Made by a program: the position numbers and the translations under genes. Below, one piece after another: positions 1 to 10,380 of a stretch of 64,000 nt of DNA; positions within the stretch are counted from its first letter, which is position 1, and the number at the start of each line of letters is the position of its first letter. The stretch comes from Armillaria gallica (taxonomy: Eukaryota; Basidiomycota; Agaricomycetes; Agaricales; Physalacriaceae), in the NCBI GenBank assembly GCA_037576215.1, contig JBANDB010000006.1, positions 1,860,001-1,924,000 of the forward strand. Direction: 5' to 3'. The notes under the pieces were generated by a model. The model was not told the DNA's origin, did not search any database, and saw only the letters and a list, made by a program, of their open reading frames with translations.

Positions 1-968
1 AAAACTGGTACATAATCAGAATTGAGACGTCTCAACCATGGCAATGCAACTTACTGTAATTCCAGCGGCGCCAAATGCCAATTGGGAGGGAGATTGACCT
101 TCGGATGTGGACAGGCAGGGCAAAGGATAGCCAAGCCTCCCAGTGGAGTTGCTGCCATGCCATCACAAACATTTCCTCGGCCAGCATACTTCATCAACTT
201 GATGTGTGCAAACTGGCGGATCATCTGTATGAAATTCTTGTAACAACTTTGTAATGGTGATCAACACTGCGTCAAAGACCTGGACTGAAGTCTACATACC
301 TTGGGTAAATGAATCCCTGTTGCATCCATCAAATGAACCAGACCTTGATAGTACTCATACACCGAAATCTTCCCTGCCTGGGACATCGCTTGATACTCCT
401 CCAGCAGCCTGAATGTCGCACAGGTCTTAGGCTCATCAACCATTGAGGGAAAGAGCTCACTGCGAAGGAGCTGCTGACAAAACAGGATTCAATTCTCACA
501 GAAACAAAAGTCGATCGCCAGTTTGTGAATGCCGTTGGTGTGTAGAACAGTGAAATCAGAGTGGCCAGGACGTGGCAAAGTGCACGGCGACCTTCCATGT
601 CCGAGTTGTATGCACAGACCCAGATTGCGTAGGGAAACCTTCTCAAAGTAGGATCCATTCCAGTGCTAGATCGACAATCAGCTATACCCAAGAATACTGA
701 GACAACATCTGTGCACCTGTATGATATGCAGTGGCAGACGTCGGTGACTGCTGATCACACAAGCCCAACACTTAAGCATCGTTCCCAAACAATCCTCACA
801 GCGATAATGCACCTCCCTGGAAGCGACTGCGTGAGCTCCCCCCTGGCACAATGGACAATGTGCTATTCCTGCGAAGTCGCCTCACCCCTCTAATCATATA
901 AACTCCAACAGTGTCTCCTGGCGAAATCCCTGACCATCCGGCCCATCTACCCAGTACCTGAGCAGTCA
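1..968 (-). pseudogene. KDZ transposase with CxC2-like cysteine cluster, decayed, C-terminus off the left edge
   Basis: Reading leftwards on the minus strand, the translation shows the landmarks of the Kyakuja-Dileera-Zisupton (KDZ) transposase family. They are a cysteine cluster (AHCPLC near 860, YRCEDC near 800), PLHIIQ, WNGSYFEK, LGLCIQLGH, a NGIH motif, QQLLRSELFP, GKISVYEYY, and finally LAILCPACPHPKVNLPPNW. Exons end at good splice sites: up to 717, 665-302, 236-55, then an acceptor at 5-6. The DDE-type catalytic core of the family lies beyond position 1. In-frame TGA codons sit at 968-966, 896-894, 884-882 and 491-489; at 896, 884 and 491 the family pattern expects Arg or another residue, so the copy cannot be translated through. 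Upstream the same frame stays open to about 1175, but I do not recognise that part. KDZ elements are class II transposons expanded in basidiomycetes. Confidence in the family is high; the true 5' end is unknown. Confidence 0.85.
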
Positions 969-1618
969 ATCCTGAATGAACATGTCAGTTATCATGCCCA
1001 CAGAGAAATATGACAATGGATCACCCACAGATTTTAAGTTCCACACTATCCCCTTTAGAACACACACCGGCACTGCCATGGGCACGTCAGCGTCATCGTA
1101 GGTCAATGGCACTCGCAGGGCTTCATAGACGTTGTGGTTCGGTATGTGACGTGCAACAGCCGCCGAGGGCAGCAAGGTCTGTACACGATGTCAGTGGCCA
1201 GCGAGGTGCAGGGTCCATGCACTGACAGACAGAGGATCAACGTCTGCAAAGTCGTCTGCTCGAGCTACTGTCAGGTTGCATTTCCTTCCCTTCATCCTGT
1301 TGCAGGGATTGAGGTGCGGATGCTCCGAACCAGAGCAAGACCATTGAGGGTTTCTTGTAGTGACAGGGATGGTTGACGTGAATGATGAGGTTACTGACCA
1401 AACAGCACATGTGACTGCCAGCACTTAACTCAGGAATCAGATAATCAAATAAACACGATAAGATTGGAGCGATAAACATCAAGGAGTGACTATAGTTGGC
1501 AATGGAGACTGATAATGAGTGTAAGTGTAAGAAGTAGGGACAGATCAAAGTAAATCAGGACAAGATAGCAGATGAGCAGATACGTAGGTAGCAAATCTGA
1601 CAGAAGAGCCTATAGCTA
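969..1618. other. Spacer between KDZ remnant and next ORF
   Basis: The minus frame that leads into the KDZ remnant stays open from 1175, starting MLPSAAV and passing a Trp, but it matches nothing I can name. Positions 1176-1618 contain only short overlapping ORFs without codon or domain signals. I see no terminal repeats here that would mark the 5' end of the transposon. Confidence 0.4.
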
Positions 1619-2463
1619 TCAAACCATCGCAGTGTCAATGGGTTCGATGCTACTGAAGACATCGCAAGGCGGTGGCTTCAGTCCATCCTCCCTGTCGGCG
1701 GCATCGAATAGATCCAGGTCCTGCAACTCCTTGCTTGTCAGTATGTCTGGGGAAATGGGTCTTCGTCCCCAGTCAAAGCTCCACAGCGACGAGGACGCAA
1801 GGGTTGACAATTTCTCTGAACTGAAGCTAAATTCTGGGATATCTGGGAGATCTGGGAGGTCACCTAAGTCATAGGCACCAAAGAAAGTGGGCGATGGCAT
1901 CTTAGGGCCGTCGCTGTCACACGTGTCATCCCAAATGAATTGGACAAGCAAGTCATCCTTGGCTTCCCAATCCATCTCTGAGCCATACAAATGCTCTCTG
2001 TCCATGTCACTGCCTGATTGGTACTCACTATCATCATTGCCATCAGAGAACTCGCAGACAGCCATTTTGAGGAGGAGAGCCGTGCCATCAATGGTCGCGG
2101 GCTGTGAGGTGATATCAGGAGTGGAAGTGAACAATTGCTTGCTGGTGAGAGGGCAAGGCCGGACAGGGCTGGAAACAGAAGCATCGGCCTGGGGATGGTC
2201 ACTGGAGAGTTGGCTTGGCATCACAGGTCCCATAACAGAGTCGGCCCATTCCAGGGCTGCAGAAATATCCTAAACGACAGATCAGATCGGTCACAACACG
2301 TAGCTTGGTACATAAATAGGCTCACCCTGCATAGCTGGAGCATCCATGCAGCAGAACGCGCCAATCTTTCATGGGGGGTAAATCTATCCAGGTCCTCTTC
2401 CGAGAATGGAAAGGGAAAGAAGTCAAGGTAGCCCTCTATCACCTGTTCCTTGAACACGGCCAT
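1619..2463 (-). CDS. Hypothetical acidic protein in transposon island
   Basis: This is a two-exon reading frame: exon 1 2463-2326, an intron of 56 nt with GT-AG ends, and exon 2 2269-1619. The predicted protein has 262 residues. Exon 1 encodes a start MAVFKEQVIEGYLDFF followed by an amphipathic stretch (HERLARSAAWMLQL). The second half is very acidic and Ser/Asp-rich (runs such as DGNDDSEYQSGSDMD) and probably disordered. I do not recognise the family. It lies upstream of, and on the same strand as, the KDZ remnant, and unlike its neighbours it has no internal stop. It could be a passenger ORF of a transposon or a lineage-specific host gene. The splice junction joins the two open frames exactly, which is the main argument that it is real. 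Confidence 0.5.
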
Positions 2464-2831
2464 GGTGATGTGGCCCTGTCAGGCATCCCTGTAACCAGGG
2501 ACACAGTCTTTGAAATAGATTTGTTCCACATCACAGAAACACTGAAAAGAGCCACAGTCAATATAGCTCCCGATCACAGTGGCTGATCACGTATGCTTGG
2601 GAGCACGCTCATTTTGTGGCTGGGTTTTGGTTTGCACAGTTGGAGTCAGCAGAGAGAGCAGAGACACGTGAGAGTACCAGCAGCAGCCTGGCAGGAAAAT
2701 TTTCCAAAGAATTCAGGCTCCACGCTCCCATGAGGACACGTTCCCTGGCTGGCCCAAGTTGAGGAGCAGCGCGTATTCAAAGAATCTCAGCAGTGGGATG
2801 GTATTCAACTGGTAGTACTCTAATACATGAA

Positions 2832-3221
2832 TCAATGCCAAGATTTGTCTTGTTGATGTGTGAGAGCACGATGGTCCAAGGCGTGCGCAAGATCACCTTC
2901 CATAAGATGGCAGAGAATGTCCTGGACAAACTCGATGACACACTTGAACCGATTTGCAGTGTTCTTGCTCTCTGCATACTCCTTGCCCATCCCGACCTCG
3001 CCATACAGAGTTTGCTGTGTCTTGTGAAGTTCTGTCTGCATAGAATCCAGTTTCTCCAAAGCTGTTTCCACCTGTTCCCGAGCGTCAGGGAGGGCGCCTC
3101 TACAAATTTCACGACACAGACGCCTCGCGTAGTCGGGCAGGGAATTATCAGTCAGAGCATGAAGGTTTGTGTCAAGCTGACGGACCTGGCGAGTGAGAGC
3201 AACGACCATTGCCAATGGCAA
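2832..3221 (-). CDS. Hypothetical coiled-coil-like ORF, probably the 3' exon of a larger gene
   Basis: An open minus frame of 129 codons reads with heptad-like spacing (VVALTRQVRQLDTNL, then AREQVETALEKLDSMQTEL), suggesting a helical or coiled-coil protein. Just upstream there is a good acceptor (TTAG at about 3229), and a donor (GAGAG|GTAAGC) near 3271-3266, so an upstream exon between about 3270 and 3426 is likely. None of the upstream frames I tried joins cleanly, so the 5' part is unresolved and may be broken. I do not recognise the family. It sits between the ORF at 1619-2463 and the viroplasmin-like gene, both on the same strand. Confidence 0.35.
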   Translation of the reverse strand: MPLAMVVALTRQVRQLDTNLHALTDNSLPDYARRLCREICRGALPDAREQVETALEKLDSMQTELHKTQQTLYGEVGMGKEYAESKNTANRFKCVIEFVQDILCHLMEGDLAHALDHRALTHQQDKSWH

Positions 3222-3426
3222 ACTAACAATGCATATCAGAAAGAGGTTCAGGGAAAGTGTGATTGAGCTTACCTCTCAGGGATGTTTGGAGACACCGTCT
3301 TGGCTGGCCATGATGACCGTCTATGACCTGTTTTTGCCGCGTATTGATTCCACATGCATTCCAACAAAATGTCGCAGTTCCTAGCCTAGAATCAGAATGA
3401 ATGTACTTGTATTGGCAGGATACCAT

Positions 3427-4306
3427 TTACCTATAATAATACGCCAACTTTCTCCTGCAGCTGGCTTCTTGCTGCTCCTCAGGTGTATGGTAGAGCCTTT
3501 TGCGACTCATGAGAGCAAATATACAAGTAACTTGTCAGTGGGAGTGGAACAATAACCGACGAAGACGATGGTAGGAGGGAGAATGAGGCTAAAAGCTAAG
3601 GTAAGTAGTTGAGCTTTTGATTCTACTAGACTTTTATTAGACTTTTTTGCTCTGGTCATGTTTGAGTCAGGAACAGCGCTGCCGTGGGTGTGAGGTTTGC
3701 TTCACTGTGTATTCGCGTGGTCTGGGAGGAGATCCAAGGGTACGTGTGGCTAGGAGGGCAAGGGTAAGTTGGGGAATTTGGGTATCAGATATCTCGGTTA
3801 TTCACCAAAGAGGTTATCCAGTGGCACATGGGGTTAGGGTCTGTCAGCTTGCCCTTGGCATGAGAGCATCCGGGGTTCCCGGGGAACGCGCTAACTTGGG
3901 GATTCAACAGAAACAAGATTTATAAAAGGTTTTTTTAAACATAAAAAAAAGCGAGCGAGGCCGTGAGGAACCTTGCCCACACAACTTGAGGACTAAGAAC
4001 CACGCTACCTAAGAACTACACTATGCCCAATAACTACACTACACCTATATACTCGACGACAGATAGTTTTACAGTAGGACGAGGTTCCTTCAGTTGAATG
4101 AGCGAGAGGAAGGTGCAAAAATAGGAAACACTCACAGACGCTGATACCGCTGCCAGAGCCTCCTGAAGGAGGAGGGCTGGGAGGACCCTTGAAGATCTTG
4201 CTGGGTGAACTGGTAATGGGGACGAACTTCTTGCCTCTCTTGGCTGGCAAGAGCACAAATCGAGTATGTCGATTCGCTCGATTGCAATGTCGAGTGAGGG
4301 GGCGCC
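3427..4306. other. Region without a supportable gene
   Basis: The left part has no convincing ORF on either strand. A short A-rich run lies near 3937-3950. The right part (about 4010-4306) is the presumed downstream continuation of the viroplasmin-like minus-strand gene: a Pro/Ser/Gly-rich frame continues to about 4020, but it is separated from the upstream exon by a stop at 4309-4307. Confidence 0.4.
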
Positions 4307-4978
4307 TCAGTATACAGAGCCGGCAATGCCGATGACAAGGGGGGCTGTATCCTCCCTGTATGCAGACATAAGAGGACTGAAAATAAATTCAGAGAAAGTT
4401 ACCTACCATCTGGAGAAGATGCCCACATCCACCCCTTGGGTGACAACGTAGTAAGGTCCACCTTCCTTGGGGAGGGGAATATGGTACTCAAAGTCCTCGC
4501 CAACCAGCATGGCTGACTGGATTGGTCCAGCTGTGGACATGGCTGCCAGCACGGTCGAGACGCTCTGGGAGAGAGTCGCAGGCATGGAAATCGAGCCAGG
4601 ACCAGCGCTCATGGTGGATGCGTTAGCAGTGGTATTGGCACTGGCAATTACTGAGGCGATGAGCATGGCAGCTTGCTGAGGATTTATATTCGTCCCCGTG
4701 AGAAGGGTTGTCAATGCTGCGAGGTTATATTCATCATCAGTGATGGCCGTAAGAAAGCCGTGGCACTGACCATTGATTTGAGCATCATTTGCCAAGGGTG
4801 CTGTCCTGCTGGAATTTTTTTGATCAGTCATAGGCATTGAGTGCATGGCCTGGAAATGAGTGAGAGGTACTGGGGTTGGTAGGGCTATGAAAGGAAGGGA
4901 GGTGAACAGTACCACCATCTTTTTGATGAGTGCAAAGAATTTGAGAAGCAAAAAGCATTTGGCCTGATTGAGTGCCAC
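4307..4978 (-). pseudogene. Transposon-associated protein with an RNase H1 N-terminal/viroplasmin-like domain, interrupted
   Basis: The minus frame from 4978 encodes an Ala/Thr/Ser-rich region ending in GGPYYVVTQGVDVGIFSRW. This is the signature start of the small fold shared by the N-terminus of eukaryotic RNase H1 and the viroplasmin domain (Tyr-Val-Val, Gly, Gly-Ile-Phe, Trp). A donor at 4406 joins an acceptor at 4356, so the Trp codon is completed across the junction, and exon 2 continues DTAPLVIGIAGSVY as the fold expects. It then meets TGA at 4309-4307, after which the same frame stays open. Agaricomycete genomes hold many orphan proteins with this domain near transposons. Its role, possibly binding RNA/DNA hybrids or double-stranded RNA, is inference. 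The start is uncertain; MHSMPMTDQ is a good internal Met. Confidence 0.6.
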
Positions 4979-5410
4979 TATGATGCCGATGTCCCATGAG
5001 GCAGCGATGATCCTTGAGTGGTGTGCTGAGGCAAGGGATAAAGATGAGGTTCAAAGTCGAGAGTGAACGGAGATGGTCGAGGAGAGTGGCAAGCGATGGT
5101 AGGAGATGGTCGAAGAAGATCAAGGAAGGTGGTCACCAACATAACAATGTGTGACACGCACGAGTGTTTGATTTCTCGGAAGTATTAGTGATGACTCACC
5201 CTGTATATGTCAGCAAGAATATGCACTGCTCAATCTGCCATCTGCAGGGGGATGAGAAAAATTTTTGCCTGTTGTGCTTGTACTCTGCTATACTAGTGGA
5301 TTTCCATTCTCCAGAACAGCTACAATGACCGTGGATGAAGGCAGTTCGCAGAGATATTGGCCAGTGTCAGTATCTTATCTTATCTGATATTCTTGGAAAA
5401 ACTTACTCAC
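4979..5410. other. Spacer between divergent transposon-derived genes
   Basis: Only overlapping shadow ORFs are present. The minus frame 5123-4824 is open, but it is out of phase with the viroplasmin-like gene and has no recognisable motif. Confidence 0.35.
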
Positions 5411-7842
5411 ATGCCTAGACCTACATTGCCGTTAGCCCAATTGCGCCAAGGCTGGGCCAAGGGTAACCGTCAGGGTTTTCTCCAGGCGGAACTCGCTGGT
5501 TACGCTCACAAGCACGCCTTGGGACCAAAGCCAGCCGCCGAGTGTGTTGCTACCGCAGTCAATAAATGGTTTCAAATCTTCCATTGATGTCTGCCATTGA
5601 ATCACGAGCCCGAGATGACAGATACTTTCCTGGCAAATGAAGACCTTACTGAGGAGGATTTGGAGTGTAAGGCGGCAGTGATCTCCCAGATCAGCACAGT
5701 GAGTCACGGTGTTACTTCCTTGCAAGGCTTACGCTGAAGTTCTGTTAAGGCTATCAAAAACTGGTTAGACTATCACTGGCTGGAAAACGGAGGCTCTGCC
5801 CTTGCACTCACCAAAAAGAAGATTGCCCAAGACCCTATCATGGCATTTTTGCAACAGCTTACTGTGAAAGAACTGACAAGACAGTGGGCGTTAACCACGC
5901 AGCAGCTTTGGGCGAAGGTCAATCTGGTCAGGCCACTGAAGTTGCGATTTGAGTAGGAGTTCGACGCCTCAAACAAACCAAAATCCCACTGGGCGGCTGC
6001 CCAGGCCGAGTTCGTCGCCAGGAGGTTCATGGAGCTACCAGAGGAGGGTCAGGGAGAGTGGAAGGTGAAGGCTCATGAGGACGTGAACAAAGTCAAGCAT
6101 GCGAAGGAGGAGATTGTACCAGGCCCGTCCATTCTGCCCCCCGAGGAGGCACAAAAGTACGTGTTCAGCATTTTCGTGTCATATTTCACGTCTGACAGCC
6201 TGGGATGTAGAGCTATTGATAATATCGGCACAATCTTGGTTCCTTTGGTGGAGGGGAAGGCTAAGATGCTGGGTATGCAGGTGCACATCGTGCTCGCAGG
6301 ACCTGAACCGTGAAAGGGCAGACAGCTTAATATAATAGGGTATGTGGTTGCTTTACATCATTGGCTATGGAAACTTGACTACGTCCTTGGTAGAATACAC
6401 GAGGGACTCGACAAGTTGCCCATCCCAAGAAGGTTCGAGGCAGCGGGGGGAGAACGTGGGGAGGAAAGATATAAGTTCTTTTTGGCAGCGCTGGGCGATT
6501 ATCTAGTGACATGCTATTGTCAGTACTTGCCATGTTTTGTTCAGTTCGTGTGCTAACAGTGACTATTGCAGTGGAGGAGGAACAGCGAGCTCGAGCGCTG
6601 CCCAGCATGGCGTTTCCTTCAATGCCTCCCAGGTTTTTACGTACCATCGTGCCTTGGAATGATGGTCACCAGGGCTTCGGGAATGTCTTGCCGATTCCCA
6701 ATGAGGTGGACTTAGAGGCTTCGCCACACTGCTTGAAGCGAGGGAGAGATGAGGAGATGGTGGATGAAGAGGACAAAGACGAAGACGAGGACGATTCTTC
6801 TCCTGTACCTGTGAAGAAAAAGCAGAAGTCGTCAGCATTGAAGGGGACAACCCAAAAGAAGAAGGGGAAAGCAGGCAAGGGTGGGAAGGTGAAAGGAGGT
6901 AAAGGCACACAAGGAAAGGAGAAGACAGTGTCGAAAGAGAATGTCGTTTCCTCAGGCAGTCAAGGCAAGAACGTAGGACCTTCGAATAGAAGCTCTCCTC
7001 ACAGCCCAACCGCAGGGACGATAGACAAGGCGACGAACAACTCTCAGGCCGAGGAACGACGGGTTTTAACTGACATCATGAACATCATTCAACCCCAGCC
7101 TCTGACACAGGAAATAGCAGGGCAGATCGACCCATCGCTGCTGATACCCGGTATGATACCCAGCTCTTTCATCCCAAACTGTGGGCCAAACGATTGTCCT
7201 AATCCCTTTGAACAGCAACCGGCTATAGAATCACCAGCACCACTGTCTCCAGACTGTCCAGTGGAACCCGCTTTGTCTCATCCTGCTAAGGGCGTAGCGA
7301 CTAGGGGTGCTGCAAAACAAGGGCCTCATGCTGATTATATGGACCCGGTAAACTGGCCGCCTTGGTTCAGGCAGGCGCGCACGTACTTGGGTCGGTTCAA
7401 GCTGGGGAAAGAGTGGGACAACTTATTGTTGATGTTTTTGGTTCTGGAAGGCCAGCGCCAGTTTGAGAGTGGTGGAAAAGGACTGAAGCCTGAAGGTCGA
7501 CCAGCAGTAATTGCAACCTGGATCCAAAACACACGAAGTAGGGACCCAAAGAAGCTGGGCCCTATTGCAACATATTCAGCATCATGGTGGGGATGGTGGC
7601 ATCAACTGCAGCCAGAATGGAGAGGGCTTTTAGGGGAAGGTCCATTTGAGATAGCCAATCGTGAACTGGCCAAAGGGAACAGCTGGCCGGAGCTGGCTAA
7701 TCCAAAGTCGGGGGTGAACAGGATGTACAGCGTTATTGCCAGTCTCGCGTGGTGGGGAGCAGCTGTAAAAGATAACGTGAAACTTTGTGCTGAGTGGGCA
7801 TTGGCTGTCGCAGACGTAACTTGGGTGATTACATTGTTATGA
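5411..7842 (+). pseudogene. Trp-rich agaricomycete transposon-associated protein, decayed
   Basis: One plus frame starting at MPRPTLPLAQL runs from 5411 to about 6505. It is interrupted only by TGA 5585-5587, TGA 5735-5737, TAG 5954-5956 and TGA 6311-6313; sense reading resumes after each. A likely intron ends at the acceptor 6570-6571. The 3' part (to 7842) has an acidic run (EEDKDEDEDD), a Lys-rich nuclear-type segment, and a conserved-looking C-terminus with VNWPPWFRQA, SWWGWWHQLQPEWR and VIASLAWWGAA. I recall similar Trp-rich C-termini in many orphan proteins repeated across mushroom genomes, but no function is known to me. The exact junction near 6505-6572 does not resolve in phase, so a frameshift is also possible. 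This is a dead copy. Confidence 0.6.
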
Positions 7843-8540
7843 TTTTTACTAGTCGTTTGCCTTACCTCATGGGTCCCGTTGCTTCAGTAGCATTAGCTCG
7901 GCATGCCCCATTTTACCTGTACTGTATTTTGTGTGTGTATAGTAAAGTAAATGCCATGAGGGACTTGATTGGTAGCGGGGGTGGTCACACTAAGTATTGG
8001 TATGTTCAGAAATATGCGCAACATGTTGAAAAGTTCTCGGAGGTCGTGTATAGTGCGTTTGTGAGTAGTTTCGTATTCTAGATAGCCAAGCCTGGGTTTC
8101 AGATAGCTATTTTCATTCATGAAGAATGGAGGTGGAGCCCATAAGTGAAGCCACCGGTGGGGCGTGCCCATGCCACCTGCATGGCATGTTTTTTGTCCAG
8201 TTTTGGGGGGAAATTTTCCAGCGCTGACGTGCCATCAATTTGGCACAGATTCGTGCCAATAGGTACCAATTTTCCAATTAAGGGGACAATAATGTGGCTG
8301 TGCTTGTAAGCAGGCATTAGGGAAAGTGCCTTCTGGTTATTGCCAGTCTATTTACCATAATTATAGCAGCATGGCCTGCGTTTGGACACAGATGATGGCA
8401 ATACCTTCGTCCGCCATAGGTGCCATGGCCAACGGTGATGCCTGTGCCTGTAGTGCCTACTACAAGGCAAATAATTTTTTATTTTGTTCAGCATCAGTTT
8501 GGAAATGCACATCTATAGTTACATTTCCTATACATTAATG
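7843..8540. other. Region without a supportable gene
   Basis: Short ORFs only. The stretch 8140-8320 is C/G-mixed and may belong to an old repeat. Positions 8300-8540 lead into the tRNA-like element. Nothing here can be named. Confidence 0.35.
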
Positions 8541-8605
8541 GCCTCGTAGTTTAGTGGTTAATGATTGCTATCTCTGGTCAAGTGATGAAGGTTCGAATCA
8601 CGATG
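8541..8605 (+). repeat. tRNA-like sequence, probably the head of a SINE or a tRNA pseudogene
   Basis: The sequence carries both internal RNA polymerase III promoter boxes at tRNA-like spacing: an A box TAGTTTAGTGG (8547-8557) and a B box GGTTCGAATC (8590-8599). The acceptor and T stems do not pair well (the stem 5' of TTCGAAT mismatches its partner), so it is unlikely to be a working tRNA. A T-rich stretch follows at about 8612-8622. A tRNA-derived SINE head fits this best; a decayed tRNA gene is the alternative. A copy-number search for positions 8541-8640 would decide. Confidence 0.5.
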
Positions 8606-8949
8606 CATTACATTATTTTTTGTTCTCAATGCTTATTGATTAATTGGAAAAAAATGGTTATCCAAATTTTCTCTGACCAATCCAGCTTTTCCTCTGTGCA
8701 AATGTTTTGGGTCGCATTATAAATCAGTTGTGAGATATATTTCAGGTCAGAATAAAATTTTGCAGATCTCAAAAATAACTGAGAGAGCATGAAATTGAGA
8801 ACCCATGTATATAGCTGCCATTTCAGCCAGCTTACAATGCTGCTATAGGTATAGCCCAGGTGCCAGGATGTGGCTGTGTCAAACAAGCCAGATTTGCCAA
8901 ATGCTTTTAGGTCCGTTGACAGGCCATTTGCTATAGCCTAGGAACATGG
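8606..8949. other. AT-rich stretch without a gene
   Basis: This segment is AT-rich and lacks long open frames with codon signals. It may include the 3' body of the SINE-like element. At about 8949 it changes abruptly into the Ty3/Gypsy fragment. Confidence 0.35.
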
Positions 8950-9446
8950 GGTGCAACCAAGAACAACCACCTCCTCTGCCGCCAGACCTTATAGATGGAG
9001 AAGAACACTACGAAGTCAAAAAAGTCTTAAACAGTAGACAACGACAAGTTTGAGGAAAACGGGGGAAACCACCAAACACAGTGATGGACTACTTCATCAA
9101 GTGGAAGAGTTACGGACCAGAATCAAACAGCTGGGTGCGGGAGGATGACATGGATGCAGATGAACTTATCAAAGAATTCCTCACAGAACACATTGATCTC
9201 ATTGCAACCAATAAACCAGACGTGGCCATCATCATCACTGCTAAACGACCAGATGGAGAACATTGGGGACCTCGAGAAGGGTGGCAATATCTCGTACGAC
9301 CAGGAAGACACCCACAATTCGGACAACCAGCAGAAAAGTGGTATTATGAACACGAATTACCACAATACGCCAAACTATTCGATGAATACTGGGAAATCAA
9401 CTGGTACGATGAAAACGTGGAGCCAAATGGCAGAGAGCCAGCCTAA
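8950..9446 (+). mobile_element. Truncated Ty3/Gypsy chromovirus fragment: chromodomain end of the polyprotein
   Basis: The frame reads PPLPPDLIDGEEHYEVKKVL, the typical junction between integrase and chromodomain, then after a TGA at 9051-9053 continues MDYFIKWKSYGPESNSWVRE. This is a chromodomain core: the aromatic residues and the YxIKWKGYxxxxxTWE-like pattern are recognisable. It ends with a hydrophilic tail and a stop at 9444-9446. No protease, reverse transcriptase or integrase core precedes it, so the element is 5'-truncated at about 8949. The stop codon again lies where Arg would fit (CGA to TGA). In intact elements the chromodomain directs integration to particular chromatin. Confidence 0.75.
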
Positions 9447-9474
9447 CAGCAGTCGGGACACCTGCCTTAATGAG

Positions 9475-9720
9475 GGGGTAATGTTATGATCTATTCACTT
9501 TTTTGCTTCATCCTATCTTATTGTTCACATCTGGGCTGTCGACCATAGGGGTAACCGAGCAGCAGAGTGACATTCCCATGTTATCTCTTTGATATGGTGC
9601 ATTCTCACTTCAACATTGCGTACTCGGACTACTATCTCTCACGAATGACTTATGATTAGACCCTCACATTTAGTATTTAAGTAGCAGCTCTCACCCCTAG
9701 TCTTAGGAAATTGCCTCTGG
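9475..9720 (+). mobile_element. Polypurine tract and start of a Ty3/Gypsy long terminal repeat
   Basis: After the polyprotein stop comes a purine run GAGGGGGTAA (from about 9473) followed by TGTTATGATC at about 9484. This has the layout of polypurine tract plus the TG of a 3' LTR. Within it, TATTTAAGTAGCAG near 9673 resembles the TATA region of such LTRs. The right border (CA plus target duplication) could not be found by eye, so the end given is arbitrary. A second copy in the genome would define it. Confidence 0.45.
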
Positions 9721-10380
9721 TTCCCTACACAGCAGGAATAACTGGATGCATTTTATCCAGCTGTAGCAAGGCCCTCTGTACAGTAAGGCATATATTACTT
9801 TCTGTACAGCCATGCTTTGTCAGACATTCACATCCCATTTTGGTAAGCATGCTCCTGAGCATAGATTGGGTGTATTGGAGGCCATTGCGTGCCCTCCCAC
9901 TCACTGTGTGCCGGGGGAAAAAATGTACTAGCATTAAAAAATATTTTCGAGCCCATTCCCAACATGACTCCCACGCTCCGAATCCAAAATTGGTTGGATT
10001 CTGCGTGACGCGTTTGGATGTACTTTTTTTCTCGACAGATTCGGATTTTAATATTAAATATCCAGATAAATATTTAAATATAAATAGATACAAAAATAAA
10101 TCTATACACGTGGGATTGCGAGCGGGGGGGCAGCGTACACAGTAGCGGGCACAAGTATGCATAGAAACCTCAACTGGACCCTTCGTCGTCTGAATGAGAA
10201 AACGGCGCCAAAATCGGGGCTGCGCAACCACGCAGAACCCGAAAATGGTGGCTATGGGGGCAGGGATACTGTCGACGGCGGCAGGGACTGTTGGCAGCAT
10301 CACACGAGCTCGCAAATGGTAGCTGCATGCTTCCCTCACTCTGATATAGCCCAGGCCACTAAATGGCGGTAGTGGCATGG
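9721..10380. other. Region without a supportable gene, containing an AT-rich patch
   Basis: Positions 10015-10115 are very AT-rich with TTTAATATTAAATAT-type palindromic stretches. A 217-codon minus frame (10378-9725) covers the LTR and this patch, but it has random-looking composition and no motif, so I do not call it. Confidence 0.35.

Noticed and set aside
9725..10378. 217-codon open frame on the minus strand
   Set aside because: It spans the LTR-like sequence and an AT-rich patch, has random-looking composition, and has no motif or splice support.
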